Source: Tubulanus polymorphus (lineage: Eukaryota; Nemertea; Palaeonemertea; Tubulaniformes; Tubulanidae). From it: DNA of 64,000 nt. The notes below the pieces were generated by a model. It saw only the letters and a program-made list of their open reading frames with translations. It made no database searches and was not told the origin of the DNA. A program made the position numbers and the translations under genes. The stretch covers positions 29,170,001-29,234,000 of the forward strand of contig NC_134025.1 of assembly GCF_964204645.1 (NCBI RefSeq), written 5' to 3'. The first letter of the stretch is position 1; each line of letters starts with the position of its first letter. Of this stretch, positions 51,523 through 64,000 are shown one piece after another.

Positions 51523-53483
51523 CTACAGAAGAATTTAAAGTCTATTCGTTAGTCTTAAAGGTTTTAATCATCAATCAATCAGCCAGCCAGCAGAGAAAAG
51601 AGGGTAGTCATCATGCAGCGCAGCCAGCAGTTGTGATTGTTTTGTGACCTTGGTCTTGGAGTAATCAAGTCTGATTACTCCAAGGTGTGACCCTCTCGCT
51701 CCAACCGCCAAGAGAAGAGTAACCTCGTCGGCAGTCGTTATATGAGCAGCTACACTAGGTTGAGGGTGACTGGAACACTGCTGCCCACTGTGTCCTGACT
51801 GGAGCCACCGTGCCTGTGCCGTGGCCCAGCAGGCCGAAAAAATAAATCTGAACTCACTCCCTCTCGTATCAGCCGACCGTTTTGGGGCATCGCAAACGGC
51901 TTGTTCGATGATCGAACGAACAAGAATTATTGAAAAGCGGCCCGCTATTCAATATGCTGTCATACGTATGCGATACACGGATACTAATAGACACTAACAA
52001 TTATACATTATGATTTAAGCTAGACTACTTTTTGCTTTTAAGTTTTATAAAGAGTTCAAATTTACTGAGTGCAGCGCTTTTATGGGGAAAGCGAAAGATA
52101 ATACCATAATTGCTTAAGTGAAGATGTTGTGGTTTGTGGTTGCTTCGATGGAAGTCGATTGCGCGGACTCTTGTGACTGTGTTTTCGCAGTGAATAGTGT
52201 TGCAGCACGTGTTGCGCCAACTAGCGCTTTTTTAAACCGAGGCTTCAGTTGGCGCAATCAATCAGTCCGATCTGGGTCGAATCCCACAAACTGCATTCAC
52301 GCTGGAATCGCAGTAAGTTTAAGTGTGTTTATTCATCATAATCAAATGAGTATGATACATTTTTGTACAGGCAAATATTATTGTACAATTTTTTTCCACC
52401 TGCAATGCGAGAGGAAACAGAAATCTATGTTTTTTTACGCGGCCAAAACTCTGTCAAAAATGTATTTTTGTTCCCGCCCGAAGTAACTGCTTCTTAACAT
52501 GTTTGTCCTTATTTGACATGCATCGAAAATGTAAAATGAAGATAGAGACCGGTAACCAGTCTCTAATCTCAGTCTAACCAGTCTGTTCGGGGCGGTACCC
52601 ACAGTCTACAGCGCCATACGTTCTCGAGATCACCAACACGGAAATTATCGGCACCGGGTTTTTACTCAGACTCATCTGTCAAAATTAGGTTTTGCGTTCT
52701 TATTGACGATGGATAACAATTCAGAACGTGAGTGAGATTTTCTCATGTCCTGTTAGCCAGTACCAGCTCGATTATGAGGCCATCCCTTGAAATTCAATAA
52801 ACTCAGCAGCCGTCTGTATGTCAGAAAACATTTCGTCAATTATCAGCAATCAACAGCCAGTTGAACAACAGGCAACACATTTTCGTGCCCGTGCCCGTGG
52901 GATGGGACTGGGCGAACTAACAAACTAACTGCTTGAATAGTTAAACCGAAGAAGTTTTAAAGACAAACTGGTCAAACTATGGGCAGCCAGACAATACATC
53001 TAATAATATAAGTCGTAACCACCAAAAATTGAATCTGATTGGATTCAATAATACTAGTGAATTGATTGAATAGAAAAAGAATGTAGGCTAGTGGGACATA
53101 CGAAAAGGCTACCGAAATAGCCTTGTACTGAGTGGCAAACATAATAGTATGAATGATGGTGATGATAAAGCCATACCCAATTTTATTCATTTCAATGATA
53201 TGCCACATGAGAGAAGTGTCACTTCATTCGGCTTGGACTTGATTTTTCTCTCCTGACTCCTTATTTTTCTGTCCATTTCAAAGTTTCCAACTCTTGTTTT
53301 AAACAAAACCTGCATTCATCAACGGTCAACTGCTGTTATGCGGGACCGGAAAATCTGCAAGAAGATCGGGAAAAGGAAGGTTTATCTCAAGAAAAAGTAG
53401 GTAATTCTTCTTATTGGTGACTGTGCATTCTAATATTGTAAATATCTGTAAATTCTTATATGGCGACCCTTTTTCATTCTTAG
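51523..53483. other. Divergent region: calmodulin promoter and first exon, GGPS1 5' end
   Basis: It should contain the Met-only first exon of calmodulin (minus) and the first coding exon of GGPS1 (plus). Neither was fixed. A candidate GGPS1 start, ATGGATAACAATTCAGAAC followed by GTGAGT at 52709-52733, has the wrong phase for the next exon. A hairpin (CTTGGAGTAATCA with its complement) lies at about 51655-51684. Confidence 0.4.
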
Positions 53484-55639
53484 ATTCTCCTTCAACCATA
53501 CGAATATATCCTGCAAGTTCCGGGCAAACATGTTCGCACCAAACTTTCCAAGGTAAGGAATCAATTTGAATTGCCTGAAATTTAGAAATCAATTGGATCT
53601 TTATCTGAACTCAGAATTTATCATCTAGTATCTTGAACTTCTTGTAGGCTTTCAATCAATGGTTGAAAATTAGTGATGAAAAGTTGGAAAATGTTATGGC
53701 TGTTACACAAATGCTTCACAATGCAAGTCTGTTGTAAGTCATCATCATGTTTGCAAATTCTGAATTAAAAAATGAGTGTTTCTGATCTTTTTAAATACAT
53801 TCATGTGATATCTTTCAAGGATTGATGATATCGAAGATAATTCTATATTAAGAAGAGGGATTCCTGGTAAGTTTAATTGTTGAGGGAAACTGACAATGAA
53901 ATTATTGAAAATGGGTTGATTTTATCGTCAGTGCTTGATTTAGTCAGCAGTTTATTTATCGTCCATTCTATAAATATCCAATGCATGAACTCACTATACA
54001 TATATTATGTAACAGGTTCGCTGACATGAGTTTTAATGAATTCATTACTGTGTAATTGCAGTTGCCCATAATATTTATGGTGTTGCTCAGACGATCAATT
54101 CAGCCAATTATGTCTACTTCTTGGGACTTCAAAAAGTGCTCAGTCTCGGACACCCAGACGCGACTACCGTATTCACAGGTAAACATGCATTTAAAACATA
54201 CTGATAGATATCCGTCTTGATTAGTTACTATGAAATGAATTCATGAATCAGTTTTGTAAAAACCTTGCTATAATGTAGCTGATGAAATTCCAAAGGGGCT
54301 GTTTATTAAGTATGAACTGTAAATAAGATTTTAATGATTTCCCCCAATTTTTTACTCTCGTGGTCCCTGTCCTATTGATGCATACCTGTTGGCACTTAAG
54401 TCCTAATCAAAAATTGTAAACCTCACAAACTCGACTCTAATGAAGACTGAGTAAGTTGCATATTTGATTTTCATGTATGTTTTTATGAGACCAGTTCAAG
54501 TATTAAAGGCTGACAAAATGTTTACATTTAAGAACAGTTGATAGAATTGCACCGTGGTCAGGGTATGGATATCTATTGGAGAGACTCGTATAGCTGCCCG
54601 ACTGAGGAAGAGTACAAAGAAATGGTTATAAGAAGTGCGTAAGAGATCTTGATTTTGTTGTTCTCTATTTAGAGTTATGGCATCATTCATCTCGAAATAT
54701 TGCTGTTTTTTTTTTTCACAGAAACTGGAGGATTGTTTGGATTAGCTGTGCGTCTTATGCAATTATTTAGCGAAAATAAAAGGTAATGGAATCACTTTAA
54801 TGTACTTTCTATCAATTTCATCTTTTTCGAAATAAGGAAAATACAGGAAAAAATGCTTTATTTTTTTTCAGTAATTTTAAACCCCTTTTAGACAACTTGG
54901 GGTTGTATTTCCAGATACGAGATGATTATGCCAATCTTTGTTCGAAAGAGGTTGGTTGAATATTCACTTATTTTTTCTATTTACCCTGATGAAGGATACA
55001 GTAACTTCAGCCTCAAATATTCTTTCAATTCATTGTTGAATAACAGTAAGACGTTACACCGACGATTTGCTTGATTCTGACCTGAAGGAAAATAATTCCT
55101 ATGCGTGCCTCATTTATCTCCTTAAAGAGCCGTTCATTTTGCTCGGCTCCAAGCCCTTCCCCATGTATGTATGAGCAGTGAAACATAACGAGAAGTGGTA
55201 AATTTTTGTCATACATTCATCAATCATTCATCTTTGATTTCAACTCAATTTTCAGTACGAGTCGAATAAAAGCTACTGCGAAGACTTGACCGAAGGAAAG
55301 TTCTCATTTCCACTCGTTTGTGGAATTCGTAGGGAAACGCAAAGCAATCAAATCATGAATATACTTCGACAGAGAACCAATGACAAAGATGTGAAAAAAT
55401 ATTGCGTCACATTACTTGAAAAGTTGGGAGTATTCGAGTATACTAAAACAATACTTATTGAATTAGAAGAGAGGTAAATTTCTTGAAGTTACATCTGGTT
55501 CAACTGTAACCGCTGTATGTACTTGTATCTATGTTTTATATTTTTCAGGATTATTGGACAAATTGCCGATCATGGAGGAAATGTCTATTTGAATAATTTG
55601 ATTACTGAATTAAAGAAATTATACCGAGACAGAAGCTGA
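53484..55639 (+). CDS. GGPS1: Geranylgeranyl diphosphate synthase (5' end unresolved)
   Basis: GGPS1 condenses farnesyl diphosphate with isopentenyl diphosphate to give C20 geranylgeranyl diphosphate, used for protein prenylation. Exons traced: 53484-53552, 53648-53733, 53820-53866, 54062-54178, 54533-54634, 54722-54782, 54872-54950, 55256-55473 and 55549-55639 (TGA). They encode 289 residues; human GGPS1 has 300, so about 10 N-terminal residues are missing. The first aspartate-rich motif is DDIED ([17 protein letters not shown]). The second is QIRDDYANL. Also typical are [36 protein letters not shown] and [12 protein letters not shown]. The exon at 53484 follows an in-frame TAG, so it must be joined from an upstream exon ending in phase 0. 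Confidence 0.94.
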
Positions 55640-56649
55640 TTGTAATAAAAATGAAAAATGTACGTCGTTTTATAGGTGCATTGATTGATTATGTCCATTA
55701 GGGTATGATTTTTTTTTTAAATCCTGCTGTAGTCAACTTTTCTCGACTTCTCCAAAATTCAAATCAGTCACATCACAAGAACATTTGAATATACCGGGGT
55801 ATACTGCGTGTTTGAATACAAGGAGTCCCAACGTGTGTAACACGCATATCAGCGCTGATAAGAATCTATGTCTAATGTGTACCGGTATATGCGTTAACGA
55901 AATAAATATGTGTACATAAAATATAATCAAATTTTTCTAAATTGATTCAATCTTGGATATTGGGGTAGTGAAAAAAAAAATGTTCAGTGGAACTTCGTTA
56001 CAGCGAACTCGGATACAACGATTCATCGGATATAACAAATATAGTATTTTGTCCCAAGTAAGACAATTTGATTAATTTCAACTATAATATATAATTATCA
56101 GTTACACCGAACACATTTCCGGCCCCGAGAAGTTCGCCGGAACGAGGTTCCACTGTAGAAGCTTCCAAGTGATGGCATTTCTACTGCGCGTTAAGCAATA
56201 TGATTATGCTGCCAGGCCTACCCGACCCCTCTCGGACATCCCCCAATCTTCGATCATCCAGACATCAATCACATTAGAAACGAATCCCGCTTAACTGTGG
56301 CTACAATAATGATTTTTTTACAGCAGGAGAAAATGTTAGAATGATACTTTTATGTCTTATTATATTAGCCTGTATCTTAATTCATTCAACATTGTCGCCT
56401 TAGCTTAAGAGTTTGTTAGAGCTTGTTACTCCAAGATTTAGAGTTCACCGGTGAATTCCAATTTCAATTGAATTCACAAGAATTAAACATGGTTTAGAAA
56501 TATTCACAAACAAAACAAAAAATAAAATGGATAAATTTCATAGTGGCAATTGAAATTGCGATTTAACCACGTCGTTCGCTCACCAGTTATCTTCAGCAAA
56601 CTTTTGAGCAAATACACCCTTCCCCCAACGACCTGGTTACGCCCGTAAG

Positions 56650-57114
56650 CAGGCGCGGGATCCAGGGCCATACAGTGACTACAACACAGTGAAAAAAGGG
56701 CACCAACTTTGAAAAGGGCCAGTATTAATGCCCAGCGAGCGAGTTTGAGTTTGAGTGCCATTCATTGGTATCATGCCACTAAATTTGTCGTCACATTCAA
56801 TTCGTTTTAAGCCTTTTTTTAGATTTTTGGTCAAAATTTGCCCTTTTTCGATTAGATTTATAGAGCGACAATAATTTGTTTTTTAGAATAGTGCCCTTTT
56901 GAGTAAAAAAATGCCTTAGATTGCCTTTTATGATTTTGGATAATTTATTTCATTCACATTTTGCTTTAGGCCTAGTACAGGAAGGCAATTATTTTTTTTA
57001 TGACGCACAAATTGTGTGCCCTTTTATTTACTTTTTTCCCGAAACATAAATTTTTCAAGGGCATTTGAAAACTGCGACTACCGCACGTGCTGCATGTGTC
57101 CAGATCCGCGCCTG
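56650..57114. mobile_element. Inverted-repeat element with CAGGCGCGGATC-type ends (copy 2)
   Basis: The ends CAGGCGCGGGATCCAGG and (complement) CAGGCGCGGATCTGGAC form terminal inverted repeats, like those at 29046-29343. CGTAAG flanks it directly on both sides (56644-56649 and 57115-57120), a probable target-site duplication. The interior is not the same as in copy 1 and contains repeated GTGCCCTTTT/TGCCCTTTT words. Confidence 0.75.
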
Positions 57115-57507
57115 CGTAAGCGTTCGTATTACTACGATAGGCCTTGTTCCTGAGAATAGACATAAAAAGGCAGATCGTGACGATTAAAACTACAATATAC
57201 TGTTTACATGAGTCGAATGATAAATAATAATAGGCCTACAATGTAATGATATTCATTTCATCATCAATTAGATCGAATTCAAAATTACGACAGAATTGGA
57301 AAAAGCAAATAACCGGTACTTGATAATCGCTCATTAGTGCCCATTGCTAGAAACACGACGCCGTCATAACGCTCGACCACTGAACGTTCAATCTTAATTT
57401 GCAGTAATAAATTAACTGGAAATTCATCCGATTGAATTGCAATTTTACCAACATATGCCACGAGACAACACATTTCATCATTGATTTTTTTGTGTCGATG
57501 AATATTT

Positions 57508-57748
<241 letters not shown>

Positions 57749-58685
57749 GTACATATATCATCATCAGCTCTCCGCATTTCTTGACGGAGACAAAACTAAC
57801 AGAAAAATCGTGTCTCGCGACAAGTTACCAACCTTGGATTCGAAGTTCTTGGTACTGATAATGATTCAGATTTAGGATCAGATAACCATGATCTTTAAAG
57901 AAAAAAATCTTATGTGTGACAACCTATTGAAATGATAAACAGATAAAGGAATCGTGCTAGTTCGCAGTCCCTGCGGTTTCCCTTATTTTTTACATCTGGA
58001 CCCAGTTCCACAGTTGTGAGTTAAGATTTGACTCAGTGTTAACTCATTGAAGATGAACTAATTTCAACTCAGTGTTAACTCTAACTCATGGCTCTGGAAC
58101 TGGATCCTGCTGAATGAGATTTGCAGGTCACATGGTTTTCAATGAATATCCATGGCTTGATGACGAAGGACAAGGCCATCATGAAATCACTGAACGACCG
58201 AACAGGTGTTTGCACGCATGAACGGGTGTTTGCAGTCTCGAGACTAGAGGATGTCCGTTTCATGTGATTTGCGTACCCCCTTGATAGGTTTCTAGTTCTT
58301 CATATCTGATACATTCATCGTGCTGGATTGCCATCAAATTGATAAAAGAAGGTATAGCAAAGAACCCCAATTGCCCTTATTTTGAATTTGCCCTTATAAT
58401 TGCTGATCAATTCTGATGTCATATCATGATTTAATTTCCCCATGGATATTTCTGGTCGTTCTCGTCGTTGGCTCAAAATATCAAAATGGCCCTCGCTAAA
58501 ATCAATGCTACTGGCAGATGTGCATCACAATCATATCATTCGAATATAATTCGATTTATGCAATACACCATAAATGTCTATAAAATGTTCATGTGTGATT
58601 TATAATGCTTCATAACCAGTTTGCCATTTGATGAAAGACAGTTAGAGAGACAAAGAATTTGATTGTCACTATCATCACTGTCAAA

Positions 58686-61600
58686 ATGATGAGGTAAGTC
58701 ATCCTTTAAAGCAAGTTCGGATTTATTTGCTTTTAGCAACGGACTGCAAGAAAAACTGAAAGTAAACGTAATAACTAGATAAGGGAGAAGCTAAGAATAA
58801 AGTCATATGAATTACAAGTACGATGAATTGTCAAAATAACTTGCGCAAATCAGAAAATTAATCGCGACTTCGGCAGTTTCAAATACATTCGCTCAAGTGA
58901 ATCTAATTTCCCCCGTGGTGGATCGGTCAACACTTAAAGTGGTTTTTTAATGTTCTTTTTTTAGTCTCCGATCGGTTGGACTCGCAATCTTTGTGGTGAT
59001 TGCTTTCTTTCATTCTGGATCAACCGACCAATTAATACAAGGCAGAGTATCACGATCTATAGTCACTGCATATTGAAATACATTGATTTATCAAAAATTG
59101 ATAAAAATATTTCGTGCTTACCGTATTCATATTTCAGAGCCAGATTGCGAAGGCGATTGGTTGTATAAAACATTTGACGGACAATGCTATGATAGTAAGG
59201 GCGATAGATTTCAATTTGTTTTCCATATTCAGGATAATATTTTTTTAACTTCATCTGTCTTCTTTTTTAGGACCGGATAAATTGGCAGTAGCCGACCAAT
59301 TAATACAAGGCAGAGTATCACGATTTATAGTCACTGCATATTGAAATACATTGATTTATCAAAAATTGATAAAAATATTTCGTGCTTACCGTATTCATAT
59401 TTCAGAGCCAGATTGCGAAGGCGATTGGTTGTATAAAACATTTGACGGACAATGCTATGATAGTAAGGGCGATAGATTTCAATTTGTTTTCCATATTCAG
59501 GATAATATTTTTTTAACTTCATCTGTCTTCTTTTTTTAGGACCGGGTAAATTGGCAGTATAGCGTGCATCAATAATTCATGATGAAACTACTCTAAGATT
59601 GACATGAGTTGATTATAAATATTTCTGCGGATTTGGTTAATATAGAGTTCTTTAAAAGGTTATTTAAGGGGGAATTGACGGTTACTTTCAGATATCAACG
59701 AATGCAGCTCGGATTCGACCAATAACTGCGGGGATGGTGGAGTCTGCAGTAATACAGCGGGGTCGTATTATTGTACATGTAACGACGGTTATGAGTTGAG
59801 CAGTGATGGAAAACAATGCGATGGTAGGCACAGTTTTCATTGAATCATTCGTACACGAATGGAAAAGTTCTTTATGGGAAAATTGACGGTTACTTTCAGA
59901 TATCGACGAATGCAGCTCGGATTCGACCAATAACTGCGGGGATGGTGGAGTCTGCAGTAATACAGCGGGGTCGTATTATTGTACATGTAACGACGGTTAT
60001 GAGTTGAGCAGTGATGGAAAACAATGCGATGGTAGGCACAGTTTTCATTGAATCATTCGTACACGAATGGAAAAGTTCTTTATGGGAAAATTGACGGTTA
60101 CTTTCAGATATCGACGAATGCAGCTCGGATTCGACCAATAACTGCGGGGATGGTGGAGTCTGCAGTAATACAGCGGGGTCGTATTATTGTACATGTAACG
60201 ACGGTTATGAGTTGAGCAGTGATGGAAAACAATGCGATGGTAGGCACAGTTTTCATTGAATCATTCGTACACGAATGGAAAAGTTCTTTATGGGAAAATT
60301 GACGGTTACTTTCAGATATCGACGAATGCAGCTCGGATTCGACCAATAACTGCGGGGATGGTGGAGTCTGCAGTAATACAGCGGGGTCGTATTATTGTAC
60401 ATGTAACGACGGTTATGAGTTGAGCAGTGATGGAAAACAATGCGATGGTAGGCACAGTTTTCATTGAATCATTCGTACACGAATGGAAAAGTTCTTTATG
60501 GGAAAATTGACGGTTACTTTCAGATATCGACGAATGCAGCTCGGATTCGACCAATAACTGCGGGGATGGTGGAGTCTGCAGTAATACAGCGGGGTCGTAT
60601 TATTGTACATGTAACGACGGTTATGAGTTGAGCAGTGATGGAAAACAATGCGATGGTAGGCACAGTTTTCATTGAATCATTCGTACACGAATGGAAAAGT
60701 TCTTTATGGGAAAATTGACGGTTACTTTCAGATATCGACGAATGCAGCTCGGATTCGACCAATAACTGCGGGGACGGTGGAGTCTGCAGTAATACAGCGG
60801 GGTCGTATTATTGTACATGTAACGACGGTTATGAGTTGAGCAGTGATGGAAAACAATGCGATGGTAGGCACAGTTTTCATTGAATCATTCGTACACGAAT
60901 GGAAAAGTTCTTTATGGGAAAATTGACGGTTACTTTCAGATATCGACGAATGCAGCTCGGATTCGACCAATAACTGCGGGGACGGTGGAGTCTGCAGTAA
61001 TACAGCGGGGTCGTATTATTGTACATGTAACGACGGTTATGAGTTGAGCAGTGATGGAAAACAATGCGATGGTAGGCACGGTTTTCATTGAATCATTCGT
61101 ACACGAATGGAAAAGTTCTTTATGGGAAAATTGACGGTTACTTTCAGATATCGACGAATGCAGCTCGGATTCGACCAATAACTGCGGGGACGGTGGAGTC
61201 TGCAGTAATACAGCGGGGTCGTATTATTGTACATGTAACGACGGTTATGAGTTGAGCAGTGATGGAAAACAATGCGATGGTAGGCACGGTTTTCATTGAA
61301 TCATTCGTACACGAATGGAAAAGTTCTTTATGGGAAAATTGACGGTTACTTTCAGATATCGACGAATGCAGCTCGGATTCGACCAATAACTGCGGGGACG
61401 GTGGAGTCTGCAGTAATACAGCGGGGTCGTATTATTGTACATGTAACGACGGTTATGAGTTGAGCAGTGATGGAAAACAATGCGATGGTAGGCACGGTTT
61501 TCATTGAATCATTCGTACACGAATGGAAAAGTTCTTTATGGGAAAATTGACGGTTACTTTCAGATATCGACGAATGCAGCTCGGATTCGACCAATAACTG

Positions 61601-64000
61601 CGGGGACGGTGGAGTCTGCAGTAATACAGCTGGGTCGTATTATTGTACATGTAACGACGGTTATGAGTTGAGCAGTGATGGAAAACAATGCGATGGTAGG
61701 CACAGTTTTCATTGAATCATTCGTACACGAATGGAAAAGTTCTTTATGGGAAAATTGACGGTTACTTTCAGATATCGACGAATGCAGCTCGGATTCGACC
61801 AATAACTGCGGGGACGGTGGAGTCTGCAGTAATACAGCGGGGTCGTATTATTGTACATGTAACGACGGTTATGAGTTGAGCAGTGATGGAAAACAATGCG
61901 ATGGTAGGCACAGTTTTCATTGAATCATTCGTACACGAATGGAAAAGTTCTTTATGGGAAAATTGACGGTTACTTTCAGATATCGACGAATGCAGCTCGG
62001 ATTCGACCAATAACTGCGGGGATGGTGGAGTCTGCAGTAATACAGCGGGGTCGTATTATTGTACATGTAACGACGGTTATGAGTTGAGCAGTGATGGAAA
62101 ACAATGCGATGGTAGGCACAGTTTTCATTGAATCATTCGTACACGAATGGAAAAGTTCTTTATGGGAAAATTGACGGTTACTTTCAGATATCGACGAATG
62201 CAGCTCGGATTCGACCAATAACTGCGGGGATGGTGGAGTCTGCAGTAATACAGCGGGGTCGTATTATTGTACATGTAACGACGGTTATGAGTTGAGCAGT
62301 GATGGAAAACAATGCGATGGTAGGCACAGTTTTCATTGAATCATTCGTACACGAATGGAAAAGTTCTTTATGGGAAAATTGACGGTTACTTTCAGATATC
62401 GACGAATGCAGCTCGGATTCGACCAATAACTGCGGGGATGGTGGAGTCTGCAGTAATACAGCGGGGTCGTATTATTGTACATGTAACGACGGTTATGAGT
62501 TGAGCAGTGATGGAAAACAATGCGATGGTAGGCACAGTTTTCATTGAATCATTCGTACACGAATGGAAAAGTTCTTTATGGGAAAATTGACGGTTACTTT
62601 CAGATATCGACGAATGCAGCTCGGATTCGACCAATAACTGCGGGGATGGTGGAGTCTGCAGTAATACAGCGGGGTCGTATTATTGTACATGTAACGACGG
62701 TTATGAGTTGAGCAGTGATGGAAAACAATGCGATGGTAGGCACAGTTTTCATTGAATCATTCGTACACGAATGGAAAAGTTCTTTATGGGAAAATTGACG
62801 GTTACTTTCAGATATCGACGAATGCAGCTCGGATTCGACCAATAACTGCGGGGATGGTGGAGTCTGCAGTAATACAGCGGGGTCGTATTATTGTACATGT
62901 AACGACGGTTATGAGTTGAGCAGTGATGGAAAACAATGCGATGGTAGGCACAGTTTTCATTGAATCATTCGTACACGAATGGAAAAGTTCTTTATGGGAA
63001 AATTGACGGTTACTTTCAGATATCGACGAATGCAGCTCGGATTCGACCAATAACTGCGGGGACGGTGGAGTCTGCAGTAATACAGCGGGGTCGTATTATT
63101 GTACATGTAACGACGGTTATGAGTTGAGCAGTGATGGAAAACAATGCGATGGTAGGCACAGTTTTCATTGAATCATTCGTACACGAATGGAAAAGTTCTT
63201 TATGGGAAAATTGACGGTTACTTTCAGATATCGACGAATGCAGCTCGGATTCGACCAATAACTGCGGGGACGGTGGAGTCTGCAGTAATACAGCGGGGTC
63301 GTATTATTGTACATGTAACGACGGTTATGAGTTGAGCAGTGATGGAAAACAATGCGATGGTAGGCACGGTTTTCATTGAATCATTCGTACACGAATGGAA
63401 AAGTTCTTTATGGGAAAATTGACGGTTACTTTCAGATATCGACGAATGCAGCTCGGATTCGACCAATAACTGCGGGGACGGTGGAGTCTGCAGTAATACA
63501 GCGGGGTCGTATTATTGTACATGTAACGACGGTTATGAGTTGAGCAGTGATGGAAAACAATGCGATGGTAGGCACAGTTTTCATTGAATCATTCGTACAC
63601 GAATGGAAAAGTTCTTTATGGGAAAATTGACGGTTACTTTCAGATATCGACGAATGCAGCTCGGATTCGACCAATAACTGCGGGGACGGTGGAGTCTGCA
63701 GTAATACAGCGGGGTCGTATTATTGTACATGTAACGACGGTTATGAGTTGAGCAGTGATGGAAAACAATGCGATGGTAGGCACAGTTTTCATTGAATCAT
63801 TCGTACACGAATGGAAAAGTTCTTTATGGGAAAATTGACGGTTACTTTCAGATATCGACGAATGCAGCTCGGATTCGACCAATAACTGCGGGGACGGTGG
63901 AGTCTGCAGTAATACAGCGGGGTCGTATTATTGTACATGTAACGACGGTTATGAGTTGAGCAGTGATGGAAAACAATGCGATGGTAGGCACGGTTTTCAT
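58686..64000 (+). CDS. Secreted calcium-binding EGF-repeat protein, partial (continues past the window)
   Basis: Exon 1 (58686-58693, ATGATGAG|gtaagt) joins to exon 2 at 58965. Together they encode MMS followed by LRSVGLAIFVVIAFFHSGS, a clear signal peptide. A small Cys module (EPDCEGDWLYKTFDGQCYD) follows, present twice because of a 268-bp tandem duplication. Then at least 21 phase 1-1 exons of 132 nt each encode one cbEGF domain of 44 residues, with DI(D/N)ECSSDS...CGDGGVC..TAGSYYC.C..GYELSSDGKQC. Each has six cysteines and the D-I-D-E calcium-binding start. Such proteins are extracellular (fibrillin-, fibropellin- or Notch-like); I cannot name this one, because its C-terminal part is outside the window. 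The donor of exon 2 is uncertain: the phase needed is 1, which would require a GC donor at CAAG|GCAGAG. Confidence 0.8.
59025..59560 (+). repeat. Tandem duplication of a 268-bp exon module
   Basis: Two head-to-tail copies (about 59025-59292 and 59293-59560) differ at only a few sites: C/T near 59055/59323, one extra T in the polypyrimidine tract, and GACCGGATAAAT in copy 1 against GACCGGGTAAAT in copy 2. Each includes the exon encoding the Cys module PDCEGDWLYKTFDGQCYD. In copy 2, CCGG|GTAAAT makes a phase-1 donor that fits the first cbEGF exon; copy 1 lacks that GT. Confidence 0.93.
59692..64000 (+). repeat. Tandem array of 208-bp cbEGF exon+intron units, 21 complete exons in window
   Basis: Each unit is a 132-nt exon (AT|ATC GAC GAA TGC ... 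TGC GAT G) and a 76-nt intron (GTAGGCAC ... TTACTTTCAG). Exons start at 59692 and every 208 nt after, the last complete one at 63852-63983. Units differ at only a few bases: GGGGATGGT or GGGGACGGT in the exon, GGCACAG or GGCACGG in the intron, GCTGGG for GCGGGG in one unit (61564), and ATATCAACG in the first unit. Introns are as conserved as exons, which means very recent amplification or strong homogenisation. Confidence 0.97.

Noticed and set aside
52709..52727. First coding exon of GGPS1 (MDNNSE...)
   Set aside because: A GTGAGT donor follows, but it leaves phase 1 while the next exon at 53484 needs phase 0. Kept only as a candidate if an extra exon lies between.
59688..63882. Twenty identical 80-residue antisense frames (MVESELHSS...)
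   Set aside because: They are the reverse complement of the cbEGF exon plus intron units. The sense strand has splice sites, phase 1-1 exons and six spaced cysteines.
59692..64000. CRISPR-like or satellite array
   Set aside because: The unit is 208 bp with a spliceable EGF exon; there are no short direct repeats with unique spacers, and the context is an animal gene.

Overview
This is eukaryotic nuclear DNA from an animal. The genes are split by many GT-AG introns, the DNA is AT-rich, and the protein-coding content is metazoan: PIKfyve, calmodulin, histone H2A.X, HADH, GGPS1, the sperm channel subunit CatSper gamma, FMRFamide-receptor-like GPCRs and a calcium-binding EGF protein. Together with many small transposon-like repeats, this suggests a marine invertebrate (a lophotrochozoan or an ambulacrarian). 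The sequence alone does not let me choose between them. No prokaryotic or viral genes were seen.

Layout. 0.8-3.3 kb: a five-exon minus-strand gene of a family I cannot name, with a 596-bp pure (AT)n run in one intron. 4.2-7.8 kb: two intronless GPCR paralogues on the minus strand, with a small two-exon plus-strand gene between them. About 500 bp of the two GPCR genes is nearly identical. 8.9-13.3 kb: an intronless minus-strand gene for a disordered protein of about 1,470 residues with QPN repeats and many TQT-type motifs. 14.6-21.4 kb: CATSPERG on the minus strand. 22.6-24.8 kb: HADH on the plus strand, divergent from CATSPERG, with one GC-AG intron. 25.8-45.4 kb: PIKFYVE on the plus strand, with FYVE, DEP, chaperonin-like and lipid-kinase regions. 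Its introns hold three copies of a TTAA-flanked MITE, another inverted-repeat element, a minisatellite and a SINE-like repeat. 46.9-47.3 kb: an isolated H2A.X gene (minus). 49.2-51.5 kb: calmodulin (minus). 53.5-55.6 kb: GGPS1 (plus). 57.5 kb: a second (AT)n run. 58.7 kb to the window end: a secreted EGF-repeat gene. It starts with a signal peptide and a duplicated 268-bp exon module, then runs through at least 21 near-identical 208-bp exon-plus-intron units that continue past the window edge.

The genes do not form an operon or a shared pathway; they are ordinary neighbours. The features most worth a second look are the cbEGF exon array with a probable 11-unit higher-order pattern, the gene-conversion-like tract between the GPCRs, the multi-TQT protein, and the several families of short inverted-repeat elements lying in introns. 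Exon boundaries were worked out by hand from splice consensus and reading phase. Terminal exons are stated as uncertain where they could not be fixed.
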